Assembly (NCBI RefSeq): GCF_014697195.1
Contig: NZ_JACJRJ010000005.1
Location: 62,001 to 126,000 of the forward strand
DNA from: Cylindrospermum sp. FACHB-282
GTDB lineage: Bacteria; Cyanobacteriota; Cyanobacteriia; Cyanobacteriales; Nostocaceae
Direction: 5' to 3'
DNA: 64,000 nt
Shown here: piece after piece, positions 1-7,973 of the stretch
How positions within the stretch are numbered: position 1 is the stretch's first letter
Layout: every line of letters begins with the position of its first letter
Position numbers and translations under genes: made by a program
The notes under the pieces: model-generated
What the model saw: only the letters and a program-made list of their open reading frames with translations
The model's database searches: none
Told to the model about the DNA's origin: nothing

Positions 1-417
1 CCAGTCACACTCAACTCCTTTGGAAGTACCGTAACATGGCGATTGTCTCCCAAGATAGCCTTATCTGGCTACGGTGCAGCACTATTTGTTGACGCTGCTT
101 CTAATAACGTGAATGCTTCCACCGCCTTTACAAGTTGGATGGTGGGAGTTCACTTCAAAGATTTATTCAAGTCAGGGAACAATGCCGGGATTATTTTTGG
201 TCAGCCGCTTTACCGTACTGATGCCAGTGGTTCTGCTCAACTTACCCCCACAGGTGACAATCGGGCCACTCCTTACCATTTAGAAGCCTATTACCGCGTT
301 AAAGTTAGCGATAATATCAGCATCACCCCTGGTGCGTTTATTCTCTTTAACCCAGAAGGTAACAGCAACAATGAGACTACGACTGTAGGTGTACTTCGGA
401 GTACTTTTACATTTTAA
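1..417 (+). CDS. Outer-membrane porin, OprB/iron-uptake-porin-like, C-terminal part
   Basis: The reading frame is open from the first base, so the gene starts outside the window; no internal start needs to be chosen. The visible 138 residues alternate polar and hydrophobic positions as in beta strands, with long loops such as the one around PLYRTDASGSAQLTP, and the chain ends in the aromatic FTF expected of an outer-membrane barrel. The segment with YRVKVSDNISITPG resembles the last strands of cyanobacterial SLH/OprB-type porins. The N-terminal SLH domain that would settle the family is not in the window. Role by family: passive or selective outer-membrane diffusion. Family assignment is likely, substrate unknown. 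Confidence 0.75.
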   Translation, partial: PVTLNSFGSTVTWRLSPKIALSGYGAALFVDAASNNVNASTAFTSWMVGVHFKDLFKSGNNAGIIFGQPLYRTDASGSAQLTPTGDNRATPYHLEAYYRVKVSDNISITPGAFILFNPEGNSNNETTTVGVLRSTFTF

Positions 418-455
418 GAGCTTGGGAGTGGGGAGTGGGCTTCTGCTGTTTACCT

Positions 456-482
456 AAAAAAGGAGCCTGATTTAGGCTCCTT
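456..482 (-). terminator. Rho-independent terminator after rplL
   Basis: A 9-bp stem AAGGAGCCT/AGGCTCCTT is followed on the minus strand by a run of T (CTCCTTTTTTAGG). It lies 28 bases beyond the rplL stop. It also sits after the plus-strand porin, so it could work for both, but the T run favours the minus direction. Confidence 0.8.
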
Positions 483-509
483 AATTAAAAACTGGTTAGT
501 AAATTTAGA

Positions 510-899
510 CTACTTGATAGTTACCTTACCACCAGCTTCTTCAATCCGCTTCTTAGCATCTTCAGCAGCATCCTTCGCAACAGCTTCTTTAACAGCCTTG
601 GGTGCAGCTTCCACCAAGTCTTTCGCTTCTTTCAGACCCAGACCGGTCAATTCCCGGACAATCTTCAGCACGGCAATCTTCTTATCAGCAGGTACTGACT
701 CTAGAATTACGCTAAACTCGGTTTGCTCAACAACTTCTTCAGCAGCAGCAGCAGCACCAGGAGCCATCATCATCATGCCACCAACGGGTGCAGCAGCACT
801 GACGCCAAAGGCTTCTTCAATTAGCTTGACTAATTCGGAAGCTTCCAGCAAAGTCAAAGATTTCAATTGTTCTAAAATTTGTTCGGTTGCAGCAGACAT
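510..899 (-). CDS. rplL: 50S ribosomal protein L7/L12
   Basis: 129 residues, the usual size. The N-terminal dimerisation helices (about 1-33) are followed by an Ala/Gly/Met-rich hinge (about 34-56, with [14 protein letters not shown]) and the C-terminal factor-binding domain (about 60-129, with [11 protein letters not shown]). L7/L12 forms the mobile stalk that recruits translational GTPases. The ATG has a good ribosome site (CAGGAG eight bases upstream). It follows rplJ by 86 bases and is the last gene before a strong terminator. The spacer to rplJ carries degenerate TGACTAT-like heptads. Identification is secure. Confidence 0.98.
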   Translation of the reverse strand: MSAATEQILEQLKSLTLLEASELVKLIEEAFGVSAAAPVGGMMMMAPGAAAAAEEVVEQTEFSVILESVPADKKIAVLKIVRELTGLGLKEAKDLVEAAPKAVKEAVAKDAAEDAKKRIEEAGGKVTIK

Positions 900-985
900 T
901 GATATAACTCCTGTAATGTTGATTAGTTATTTAGTCATCAGTCATTGTTTTTGACTATTGACTATGGACTGATAAACTGCGAATT

Positions 986-1552
986 TTATTCGCCAGCGCT
1001 TTCGGCACTATCGCCTTCAGCGCTACCGCCTTTCTCACCCTCAGCCACAGCCTGCAAGGCACGAGCCAAGGAACCGGGAACTTCGTTGATACCCACGGCA
1101 ATCTTGGTAGCCAATGCGTTGATAGCTCCAGCAATTTGCGCCATGAGTTGTTCCTTCGATGGCAAGTCTCCTAAAGCCTTAACATCTTTTTCTTGGAGCA
1201 GGCGACCTTCCATCACGCCGCCGCGAAGTTCGGTCTTCTTGGTGACTTTCTGGAATTCTTGGTATGCCTTAATTGCTGATGAGAAATCTTCTTTGACCAG
1301 CAAAAAGGCAGAAGAACCTTGGAGCAATTCTGATAGTGGCTGCCATTGTTCTTGACCTTCAATAGCAATGCCCATGAAGGTGTTCTTAGTCACCTTGCAA
1401 ACAGTGCCAGTCGGACGTAGCCGCCGCCGTAAGTCAGTGATTTCGCCAACTGTTAGCCCCTGGTAATCAATTACCAGTGCCAAAGTTGACTCACTCAAAG
1501 TTTCTTTGAGGTCAGCTACAATCTCTTTTTTATTTTCTAACGTTCTACCCAT
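986..1552 (-). CDS. rplJ: 50S ribosomal protein L10
   Basis: The 188-residue protein starts [15 protein letters not shown], preceded by a strong GGAGGTG site; an upstream in-frame extension to 1747 is open but lies in the leader and is not expected to be translated. It shows the L10 core ([27 protein letters not shown]) and a C-terminal alanine-rich tail ([17 protein letters not shown]) after the helix that binds L7/L12 dimers. L10 anchors the stalk on 23S rRNA and, by family knowledge, represses its own operon by binding the leader. Secure identification; start well supported. Confidence 0.97.
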   Translation of the reverse strand: MGRTLENKKEIVADLKETLSESTLALVIDYQGLTVGEITDLRRRLRPTGTVCKVTKNTFMGIAIEGQEQWQPLSELLQGSSAFLLVKEDFSSAIKAYQEFQKVTKKTELRGGVMEGRLLQEKDVKALGDLPSKEQLMAQIAGAINALATKIAVGINEVPGSLARALQAVAEGEKGGSAEGDSAESAGE

Positions 1553-1639
1553 GCTTCTTTCACCTCCAGAGGCAAAATTATTAATTTCCGCTCTGAAAAA
1601 CTTACCCAAACCCAGATAAATCAGGACAAACCAGATATT

Positions 1640-1770
1640 AAATAGTTTTGGTGTTTTCTTCCTGCTTCCCACGGTCGGCAATCCCATACCATCCGCAGGC
1701 AGATAACCACGGCAGTTGCTACAAGTTTGGTCACATGAGCAACGCACTGCCTCCCGAAGCTACGGGCTAC
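1640..1770 (-). promoter_or_regulatory. Probable ribosomal protein L10 leader (autoregulatory RNA)
   Basis: Between a terminator and the rplJ start lies about 280 bases of untranslated leader. Read on the minus strand it contains CCGTAGCTTCGGGAGGCAG, then TTGTAGCAACTGCCGTGG, then GCCGACCGTGGGAAGCAGG, a set of short pairing segments with an unpaired purine-rich stretch before rplJ. Such leaders bind the L10(L12)4 complex and control rplJL. Assignment rests on position and general look; a covariance-model search (Rfam L10_leader) was not possible here. Confidence 0.5.
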
Positions 1771-1829
1771 ACAACACAAGGTTTAAAACTCTTAATCCTG
1801 TTTGCGCGTCTTGTTCTGACCAGTCCAAA

Positions 1830-1862
1830 ATAATAAACCCCAGCTATTTTTGCCGGGGTTTA
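1830..1862 (-). terminator. Hairpin terminator between rplA and rplJ
   Basis: AAACCCC (1835-1841) pairs with GGGGTTT (1855-1861) and is followed on the minus strand by TATTATTTTGG. It sits about 200 bases past the rplA stop and just before the rplJ leader, so it may end or attenuate the rplK-rplA transcript and leave rplJL with its own promoter. Confidence 0.65.
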
Positions 1863-2061
1863 GTAGTCATACTTCTCATGCCGTAGTTATTACACCTTTT
1901 TAGGTAAAACTTCAGGCAGTTAAAGCATCAACCTCGGCAGGATATTAAGCTATTAGCACCTGCTTTCTCCGGCTTTGCCTATTCAATTTAGGATTAGGGA
2001 GTGGAGGAATGAGTAAATATGAGTGAGGAGTTGATTTAAAACTCAAAACTCAAAACTCTGA

Positions 2062-2778
2062 TTAGACAGCTTCGGTCAGTTTAAAGTCCCGTAGGGCGTT
2101 GATATCGATTCTAATCGATGGCCCCATTGTGGCAGCTATGTAGAATGTACGCCAATAACGACCTTTAGCACCTGAAGGACGGTTACGATCAATCGTTTCT
2201 TGCAACGCCTTCAGGTTAACTAACAAATCTTCAGGCGTAAAAGCTGCCTTACCAAACATAACATGGACAATACCAGTACGATCAGCACGGAATTCTAGTT
2301 TACCAGCTTTGAATTCGGCGATCGCACTTGCTAAGTCAAATGTCACCGTTCCACCCTTAGGTGATGGCATCAAACCACGGGGCCCCAGCAACTTACCCAG
2401 CTTTGCCACCTGTGGCATCACATCCGGTGTGGCAATCAGCTTGTCAAAATCCATTCTACCTTTTTGGATTTCGTCAATTAGTTCTTCTGACCCAGCTATA
2501 TCAGCACCAGCATTTGTGGCTTCATTGACCTTTTCACCTCTGGCAATAACTGCCACCCGGACAATTTGTCCTGTACCTTTAGGCAGTGCTACCGTTGTCC
2601 GCAGCTGTTGGTCTGTATATTTTGGGTCAATTCCCAGCCGGATATGCGCTTCAGCGGCTTCGGCAAATTTGGCTGTTGCTGTCTCTTTCAGAAGGGCTAA
2701 AGCCTCTAGGGGTGTATATTCCCTATCTTCTACTTTTTCTTGCAGCGTCTGCAAGCGACGCGATATTTTTTTTCCCAT
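2062..2778 (-). CDS. rplA: 50S ribosomal protein L1
   Basis: 238 residues, normal length. It has the L1 signatures: the N-terminal [16 protein letters not shown], the central glycine-rich [19 protein letters not shown] and the C-terminal [18 protein letters not shown]-like segment (here [13 protein letters not shown]). L1 binds the mobile L1 stalk of 23S rRNA and helps release the E-site tRNA; it often represses the rplK-rplA messenger. It lies 108 bases after rplK, a spacer with TTTTGACTCTTGAC-type degenerate heptads. A GGAGAG site precedes the ATG. Secure. Confidence 0.97.
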   Translation of the reverse strand: MGKKISRRLQTLQEKVEDREYTPLEALALLKETATAKFAEAAEAHIRLGIDPKYTDQQLRTTVALPKGTGQIVRVAVIARGEKVNEATNAGADIAGSEELIDEIQKGRMDFDKLIATPDVMPQVAKLGKLLGPRGLMPSPKGGTVTFDLASAIAEFKAGKLEFRADRTGIVHVMFGKAAFTPEDLLVNLKALQETIDRNRPSGAKGRYWRTFYIAATMGPSIRIDINALRDFKLTEAV

Positions 2779-2886
2779 TTTTCTCTCCTGGGGTAATTCC
2801 GAAGCTTGGCCTCTCCCCCGATATTTTTAGTAATGAGTGCTGAGTGTTTAGCTTTTTGCTAATAACTTTTGACTCTTGACTTTTGA

Positions 2887-3312
2887 CTAATCAGAAACCG
2901 TTACGCCCATATTTTTAGCGGTTCCTTCCACGATATTCATTGCCGCATCTATGTCATTGGCATTCAGATCGGGCAGTTTTGTTTGGGCAATTTCTCGCAA
3001 TTGTGATCTAGTAATACTTCCAACTTTCTTTTTGTTGGGTTCATTAGATCCGCGCTCAATTTTCGCTGCCTTACGAATCAGCACTGATGCTGGTGGCGTC
3101 TTGAGTACAAATGTAAAACTCCGGTCTTCAAAAACCGAAATTTCTACAGGTATCACCATTCCAGCTTGGTCTGCTGTTTTGGCGTTGTACTCTTTGCAGA
3201 ACATCATGATGTTAACGCCGTGTTGACCCAATGCGGGGCCTACTGGCGGTGCTGGATTGGCTTTTCCAGCATTCAGGGCCAGTTTAATGACCGCTACTAC
3301 TTTCTTCGCCAT
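2887..3312 (-). CDS. rplK: 50S ribosomal protein L11
   Basis: 141 residues, canonical length. The proline-rich N-terminal domain ([20 protein letters not shown]) binds the GTPase centre together with 23S rRNA; the C-terminal RNA-binding domain ends [20 protein letters not shown]. It supports factor-dependent GTP hydrolysis. It follows nusG by six bases, so the two are almost surely cotranscribed and translationally close. Secure identification. Confidence 0.98.
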   Translation of the reverse strand: MAKKVVAVIKLALNAGKANPAPPVGPALGQHGVNIMMFCKEYNAKTADQAGMVIPVEISVFEDRSFTFVLKTPPASVLIRKAAKIERGSNEPNKKKVGSITRSQLREIAQTKLPDLNANDIDAAMNIVEGTAKNMGVTVSD

Positions 3313-3318
3313 TTGTAT

Positions 3319-3951
3319 TTAGCTCTGTTTCTCTACCTGATTAAATTCCAATTCTACTGGTGTATCTCTTCCAAAAATCGAGAGCAGGGCTTTAAGCTTA
3401 CTCCGCTCTGGAGAGACTTCAATCACCTCGCCTTCAAAGTCCTTAAAGGGACCCGAAAGTACGATTATCTTATCACCAGTAGCCATGTCAATTTTGACAA
3501 TCGGCTCTTGTTCACTGGTTTGTTTGAATATGCGTTCTACTTCTGAATTACTCAGTGGTAATGGCTTGACGTGACCGCGACCCTTACCACTGCCACGTTT
3601 TTGTTCTGCTCCCACAAAATTAATCACGTGAGAAGTGTTTCGCACCACCTGCCAAGTATCATCATCCAACATCATCCGCACTAGCACATAACCAGGAAAA
3701 ACCTTTTCTTCTGTGTGCTGCCGACTGCCATCTTTACGGATTTTCACCGCTGGCGTGTGTGGAATTTCCACCTGGATAATTTTGTCAGCGACATCAAAGG
3801 TTTGGATGCGCTGCTCTAAGTTCGTCTTCACGCGCTTTTCACAGCCTGAGGCTACTTGCACTGCATACCAGCGTGATTCTTTGAACGCTGTTTCTGCCGC
3901 TTCCTCTGACTGCAACGTCGAGTTGCGTGGTTCGTCTGTTGCAGAAGTCAT
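3319..3951 (-). CDS. nusG: Transcription termination/antitermination protein NusG
   Basis: Starting at MTSATDEPRNST the protein has 210 residues. The NGN domain (about 35-150, from RWYAVQVASGCEKRVKTNL) binds the RNA polymerase clamp, and the C-terminal KOW domain (about 155-210, GDKIIVLSGPFKDFEGEV) contacts Rho or ribosomal S10. A longer open frame exists to 4074 but it overlaps secE and is not needed: the ATG at 3951 overlaps the secE stop as TGATG, the usual translational coupling. The order secE-nusG-rplK-rplA is conserved in bacteria. Secure. Confidence 0.97.
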   Translation of the reverse strand: MTSATDEPRNSTLQSEEAAETAFKESRWYAVQVASGCEKRVKTNLEQRIQTFDVADKIIQVEIPHTPAVKIRKDGSRQHTEEKVFPGYVLVRMMLDDDTWQVVRNTSHVINFVGAEQKRGSGKGRGHVKPLPLSNSEVERIFKQTSEQEPIVKIDMATGDKIIVLSGPFKDFEGEVIEVSPERSKLKALLSIFGRDTPVELEFNQVEKQS

Positions 3952-4172
3952 CAGAACACCTGTTTTGCTGCCCACCCAAAAAATCCATCGACCAAGTATA
4001 TCAAAGACGCGGAGAGTGTCACCATCAACAACACAGCCGCTGATTCGCTCACTAGCTGCTTCCGGCTGGGCCAAACCACTTTTTGAAGTTCTTCTTTAGT
4101 TCCTTGGTAGAAGTTACTAAAGCTAAACCCTTCTGTAGTTTTGGGCAATTCTGCTTCATTTTTTTTGGTCAT
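3951..4172 (-). CDS. secE: Preprotein translocase subunit SecE
   Basis: 73 residues, the short one-helix form found in cyanobacteria. The conserved amphipathic helix reads FYQGTKEELQKVVWPSRKQ and is followed by a single membrane segment (ESAAVLLMVTLSASLIYLVDGFFGW). SecE clamps SecY in the SecYEG channel of the plasma and thylakoid membranes. Its stop overlaps the nusG start by one base. The gene follows tRNA-Trp, a common bacterial arrangement. Confidence 0.96.
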   Translation of the reverse strand: MTKKNEAELPKTTEGFSFSNFYQGTKEELQKVVWPSRKQLVSESAAVLLMVTLSASLIYLVDGFFGWAAKQVF

Positions 4173-4360
4173 GGACGTTTATCCCCCGTTGCTTATCCAG
4201 CTATACCCTGCTAATTTTCGTCCAGGTTTACAGCTTTGACCCCATTTAACCGGAAGCAAAAAAGCTGCAAATACAAAAATAATTATACCCGAAATAATTA
4301 GCATTAACTGCCATACTAGCAGATGCGTTCTTCTTTCGGGCTGTATTTTTGGCTTTTGAG

Positions 4361-4433
4361 CGCGCCCTGGAGGACTTGAACCCCCGACATCAGGTTTTGG
4401 AGACCTGCGTTCTACCAACTGAACTAAGAGCGC
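4361..4433 (-). tRNA. trnW: tRNA-Trp (CCA anticodon)
   Basis: A 73-base cloverleaf without encoded CCA end. The acceptor strands GCGCTCT and AGGGCGC pair fully (one G-U), the D arm has TTCAGTTGGTAGAA, the anticodon loop reads TCTCCAAAA with CCA, and the T arm carries GGGGGTTCAAGTCCTCC. The discriminator is G, as in bacterial tRNA-Trp. It lies directly upstream of secE on the same strand, as in many bacteria. Confidence 0.97.
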
Positions 4434-4583
4434 ACAAGCTGTCTTTGTTTCAGTCATTGCGCTGAACTTTTGATAGTTTAACGCAATTACGATTTTGATT
4501 ATAGCTTAGTTTTGTCTAGGAAGCAAGTTAGCGGCAGATGCCGCTTGCAGCATGAGATTTCTCTCATAGTTTGGGAAAGCAAA

Positions 4584-4946
4584 TTATAAGGGGCGGTCAA
4601 ACCGTTGCTTGATCCGGGTTGCCTTACCGACGCGATCGCGAAGATAATAAAGTTTAGCACGCCGTACTTTACCACGACGCAATACTTTAATGTTATCAAT
4701 CCGGGGAGAATGGAGCAGGAATACCCGTTCCACGCCCACACCTTGGAAAACTTTACGGACTGTAATAGTTTCGTTGATCCCGCCATTGCGTTTGGCGATT
4801 ACTACTCCTTCGTAAGGTTGGACGCGGAATTTCTCGCCTTCCTTGATTTTCACGCCTACTCGCACTGTGTCGCCCACATAAATATCGGGCAGATTGGATT
4901 TTAGCTGTTCCGCCTCAATAGAGCGGATAATCTCTTGAGCGTTCAT
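4584..4946 (-). CDS. rplS: 50S ribosomal protein L19
   Basis: 120 residues from [16 protein letters not shown], a better start than the one 21 bases upstream because the family begins here. The core has [32 protein letters not shown] and the C-terminal [21 protein letters not shown]19 sits at the 30S-50S interface. It is encoded upstream of tRNA-Trp on the same strand with 150 bases between, so it probably has its own transcript. Secure. Confidence 0.97.
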   Translation of the reverse strand: MNAQEIIRSIEAEQLKSNLPDIYVGDTVRVGVKIKEGEKFRVQPYEGVVIAKRNGGINETITVRKVFQGVGVERVFLLHSPRIDNIKVLRRGKVRRAKLYYLRDRVGKATRIKQRFDRPL

Positions 4947-5120
4947 AATCTCTCTGTATGCTGACAAAACTCACAATCATCAATCATAAACCCATTTATG
5001 TGAAGTACTCAAACTTGGCTACGCCTAAAGTCTGAGCTTCCTGTCTCCTTCGTCGTGGCCGCCTTAGGCAAAGCCAATGTTTACAAATCGGTTCATTGTC
5101 AAGAAAAGACACTTTAGAAC

Positions 5121-5345
5121 TGAACTCACCCCCCGGATTTATCCGTGGGGTTCCAACTTACTGCGTAAGTTTCGTTTACCCTTGTAGGTTCCGACTCCTC
5201 ACAAGCTATTGGATTACGGAAGATCCACTCTATCCCACAACAAGTAGGAGACTTTGAACTAGTCGCAGTCGCGACGACTCTCTCAACCAGAGCAACCCGC
5301 TGACTTCTCTTGGCTATCTGGGTGTTTGACCCAGTGCCGTAAATA
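5121..5345 (-). mobile_element. Possible IS200/IS605-family right-end relic (omega-RNA-like), no transposase
   Basis: Read on the minus strand this 225-base segment is a series of short hairpins: CTGGGT/ACCCAG, CTCTGGTTGAGAG, GTCGTCGCGAC, ACTTACGCAGTAAGT and finally ACCCCACGGATAAATCCGGG. The last hairpin is followed by GTGAGTTCA. A terminal hairpin followed by a short TCA-containing tail is the design of the subterminal end of TnpB-bearing IS elements, where the guide (omega) RNA ends. Two other segments of this window (29741-29939 and 37316-37875) have the same design and one of them still carries tnpB. No coding sequence is left here. The assignment is inference. Confidence 0.35.
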
Positions 5346-5718
5346 TTATATCACGGCAGTTTAAACTGCTTTTATTAGGCTAATTGATGAAAATTATTCT
5401 CATAATGTGAATTGCTGAGATGGGTTTACCCTGCTACCAAAACACCGACAAGGACATATTTCCAGAAGTCAGAAGTTTTGAATGTTTTAAATGCTTACAT
5501 TTGTTCCCTCTGGATAAATTCCACTTTATTATGCTTTTTGTGTGGCTGAAGAGGGATATATCTGCGTCTGGATCGGACTGTAGATCATTAACATAACGTA
5601 GCACCAATTTTTCTAGATAGGGACTTCGACGAAACGTTAAGATTAGTGATCTTTCTGCCAGAAATTTCCTGAAATCGAAAGAATCTTACAGTAAAGCTTT
5701 ACCACAGGTAGGAAGTTT
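5346..5718. other. Intergenic region upstream of the GT2 gene
   Basis: 373 AT-rich bases with a small palindrome GCAGTTTAAACTGC near 5357. There is no open frame with a start worth calling. A promoter for the glycosyltransferase at 5719 probably lies here, but I cannot point to convincing -35/-10 boxes. Confidence 0.4.
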
Positions 5719-6663
5719 ATGAAATTTAGCATCGTCATCACCACCTATAACCGCTACAAATTACTGCAAAGAGCAATTGACTCTGCTCGTAACCAGACGA
5801 TTAATTGCGAGGTGGTTGTTGCTGATGATTGCTCGTCTGATGCCACCGAAACCTATGTCAAAAGCTTGGGTAATGATGTCATTTACCATCGTAACCCAGT
5901 TAACCAAGGCCATGCGGCAACGGTAAATGCTGGAGTGGGAAAAGCTAGCGGTGACTGGATTAAGTTTTTGGATGATGACGACTACCTAGCTCCCAACTGC
6001 TTAGAAGAGATGGTAAAAGCGATTTCAGCCCATCCCAAAGCTGTAATTTGCTCCTGTGTTGCGGCTCAGGTGGATGTTCAGGAAGTGGAACTCAGTCGTA
6101 CCCCGCAACTTGGGCCTGGGTTAGCTTATTATATCCCCCAAGCAGATATTCACTACGGGATGCTGCTAGAGCTTGTGCCCTTTGGTACACCTGTGCAAGT
6201 AGCTTGTCGCCGTGATACTTTCATGCAAACGGGCAGTTGGGACTCCTCTCTTGATGCTAACTGTGATGATATTGATTCGTGGATTCGCATTGCCCAGTTT
6301 GGTGATGCCATTTTCCTCAATCAATGCCTCGCTTATCGAACTATCTGGCCTGGTGCTTATAATCAAAAGATTTCTTTATCTCAGCGGCTAAATACAAATA
6401 TTTTGATGAAGGAGAAGATTTACTCCTTAGTGGATCAACAGCACCGCGCAGAAATCCCAGATTTTCGGTATATAGAACAATACCTAAAACTGCATTGGGA
6501 TTTAGTAGCGCTGAAGCAAAGAAATCTCAAGAGTTTACTTTTGATTCTTGATTTATCCGTACTTTCTCCTACTGCTTGGATGCTTTTACTGACTGCGTCT
6601 TTATCACGTCATTCACCTGTTATCAAGACTCATATTCGCAAATTAGTGTTAATTGAATCCTAG
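5719..6663 (+). CDS. Family 2 glycosyltransferase
   Basis: 314 residues. The GT-A fold start is typical (FSIVITTYNRYKLLQRAIDS), with the nucleotide-binding VVADDCSSD at about 33-41 and the metal-binding acidic cluster FLDDDDYL at about 84-90. The region after residue 200 (DSSLDANCDDIDSWIR) supplies the acceptor side. Enzymes of this group transfer a sugar from a nucleotide donor to a polysaccharide, lipid or protein acceptor; substrate cannot be read from sequence. A second glycosyltransferase of another fold follows 215 bases later on the same strand, so the pair may serve one surface glycan. No membrane anchor is evident except weak hydrophobicity near the C-terminus. Confidence 0.88.
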   Translation: MKFSIVITTYNRYKLLQRAIDSARNQTINCEVVVADDCSSDATETYVKSLGNDVIYHRNPVNQGHAATVNAGVGKASGDWIKFLDDDDYLAPNCLEEMVKAISAHPKAVICSCVAAQVDVQEVELSRTPQLGPGLAYYIPQADIHYGMLLELVPFGTPVQVACRRDTFMQTGSWDSSLDANCDDIDSWIRIAQFGDAIFLNQCLAYRTIWPGAYNQKISLSQRLNTNILMKEKIYSLVDQQHRAEIPDFRYIEQYLKLHWDLVALKQRNLKSLLLILDLSVLSPTAWMLLLTASLSRHSPVIKTHIRKLVLIES

Positions 6664-6878
6664 TTTTTGGAGCGTTGATGACAATATTTTGGTGTCAGAA
6701 AATGTTATTTATTTAAGTACAATTACTAAATATAAAGGCAAGTAAAACATCCTTGTATCCAGTGTTTTTTAGTTTAAAAATATGCTCTTGTACAAGTACA
6801 GACAAAATAGAAGATCACTGTATATGATGGATAAGCATTGAAACTTATTTTGAATTCTTAACACACCTTTTAAAGATT

Positions 6879-7973
6879 ATGCGAATCATACATATCTTGA
6901 ACCACGTTCAAGAAATCGGTAACGGTATTGTAAATGTAGCTGTGGATCTTGCCTGTATACAAGCAAAAACTGGCCATGAGGTAGCGGTAGTTTCTGCTGG
7001 TGGAGAATATGAGGCATTGCTAGCTGCTTATGGTGTCAAACACTACTATTTAAACCAAAGTAGGAAACCCCTAAGTATGATCAAAGCGGCGGTGGATTAT
7101 CGGGCGATTGTACAAGAGTTTCAGCCGCATATAGTTCATGCTCATATGATGACGGGAATAGTGTTAGCACGCATCCTGAGAACTGGAAGGGAGTATGGCT
7201 TAGTTTCCACAGTACACAATGAATTTCAACGTGCTAGCCTGCTGATGGGTTTAGCCGAGAGGGTAATTGCCGTTAGTCAGGCTGTGCAGACTTCTATGGC
7301 CCAGCGTGGTATCCGCGAAAACAAGTTGCGGGTAGTACGCAACGGCACTCTAGGCAGTCCCCGTAATCGGCAAATATCAGAGTATCAACCTTTACCTTTA
7401 CAGCGCCCGGCGATCGCCACTGTAGCCGGGATGTATAAACGTAAGGGTATTGCTGAGTTAATCGCTGCCTTTGAGCAAATTGCCGTAAATTTGCCCCAAG
7501 TGCATCTTTATTTAGTCGGAAACGGCCCTGATAAACAGCTATTTGAGGCTCAAGCACAAACAACTTCTGTAGCTGATCGGATTCATTTTGAAGGTTTTCA
7601 GCCAGAACCGCAACGCTATCTACTATCAAGTGATGTTTTTGTATTAGCTTCTCACCGTGATCCTTGCCCTCTAGTACTTTCGGAAGCGAGGGAAGCCAGT
7701 ACCGCTATTGTAGCTACTCAGGTAGACGGCATTCCGGAAGCATTAGACTATGGGCAAGCAGGTCTTTTAGTGCCAGCAAAAGATAGTCATGCCCTAGCAG
7801 GGGCACTGGTGCAACTACTAAGTAACCCAGAGATGCTCCAAGAATGGCAACATCGGGCAAGTCAAAACCTAGAAGGGTTGACTCTTAACCGCGTCCATCA
7901 AGAAACATTGGCAGTTTATCGTGAATTAATTACATTTGAAGAACAGGAAGTCAGGGAAATGGAAAAAGTTTAG
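6879..7973 (+). CDS. Family 4 (GT-B) glycosyltransferase
   Basis: 364 residues in two Rossmann-like halves. The N-terminal acceptor domain begins RIIHILNHVQEIGNGIVNVA and holds IVHAHMMTG (about 85-93). The C-terminal donor domain has VAGMYKRKGIAELIAAF (about 182-198), LVGNGPDKQLFE and the sugar-nucleotide motif around residues 261-269. That motif is normally E-x7-E; here the first acid is Asp (DPCPLVLSE), which is tolerated in some members. It probably acts with the upstream GT2 enzyme in glycan assembly. Its TAG stop overlaps, tail to tail, the stop of the RND pump on the other strand by four bases. Confidence 0.88.
   Translation: MRIIHILNHVQEIGNGIVNVAVDLACIQAKTGHEVAVVSAGGEYEALLAAYGVKHYYLNQSRKPLSMIKAAVDYRAIVQEFQPHIVHAHMMTGIVLARILRTGREYGLVSTVHNEFQRASLLMGLAERVIAVSQAVQTSMAQRGIRENKLRVVRNGTLGSPRNRQISEYQPLPLQRPAIATVAGMYKRKGIAELIAAFEQIAVNLPQVHLYLVGNGPDKQLFEAQAQTTSVADRIHFEGFQPEPQRYLLSSDVFVLASHRDPCPLVLSEAREASTAIVATQVDGIPEALDYGQAGLLVPAKDSHALAGALVQLLSNPEMLQEWQHRASQNLEGLTLNRVHQETLAVYRELITFEEQEVREMEKV

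Noticed and set aside
1553-1747. N-terminal extension of L10
   Set aside because: The extra 65 residues are unlike any L10, and the strong ribosome site lies before the internal ATG at 1552.
3952-4074. N-terminal extension of NusG
   Set aside because: It overlaps secE in another frame, and the ATG at 3951 is coupled to the secE stop.
4179-4304. Possible 41-residue single-helix membrane peptide between tRNA-Trp and secE (MLIISGIIIFVFAAFLLPVK)
   Set aside because: The frame continues through the tRNA gene, there is no ribosome site before the ATG, and low-complexity T/A sequence easily yields a hydrophobic stretch. Left out, though the seven-base gap to secE is suggestive.
5190-5215. Yfr1 small RNA on the plus strand
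   Set aside because: Only the ten-base core ACTCCTCACA is present; the flanking hairpins of Yfr1 are not.
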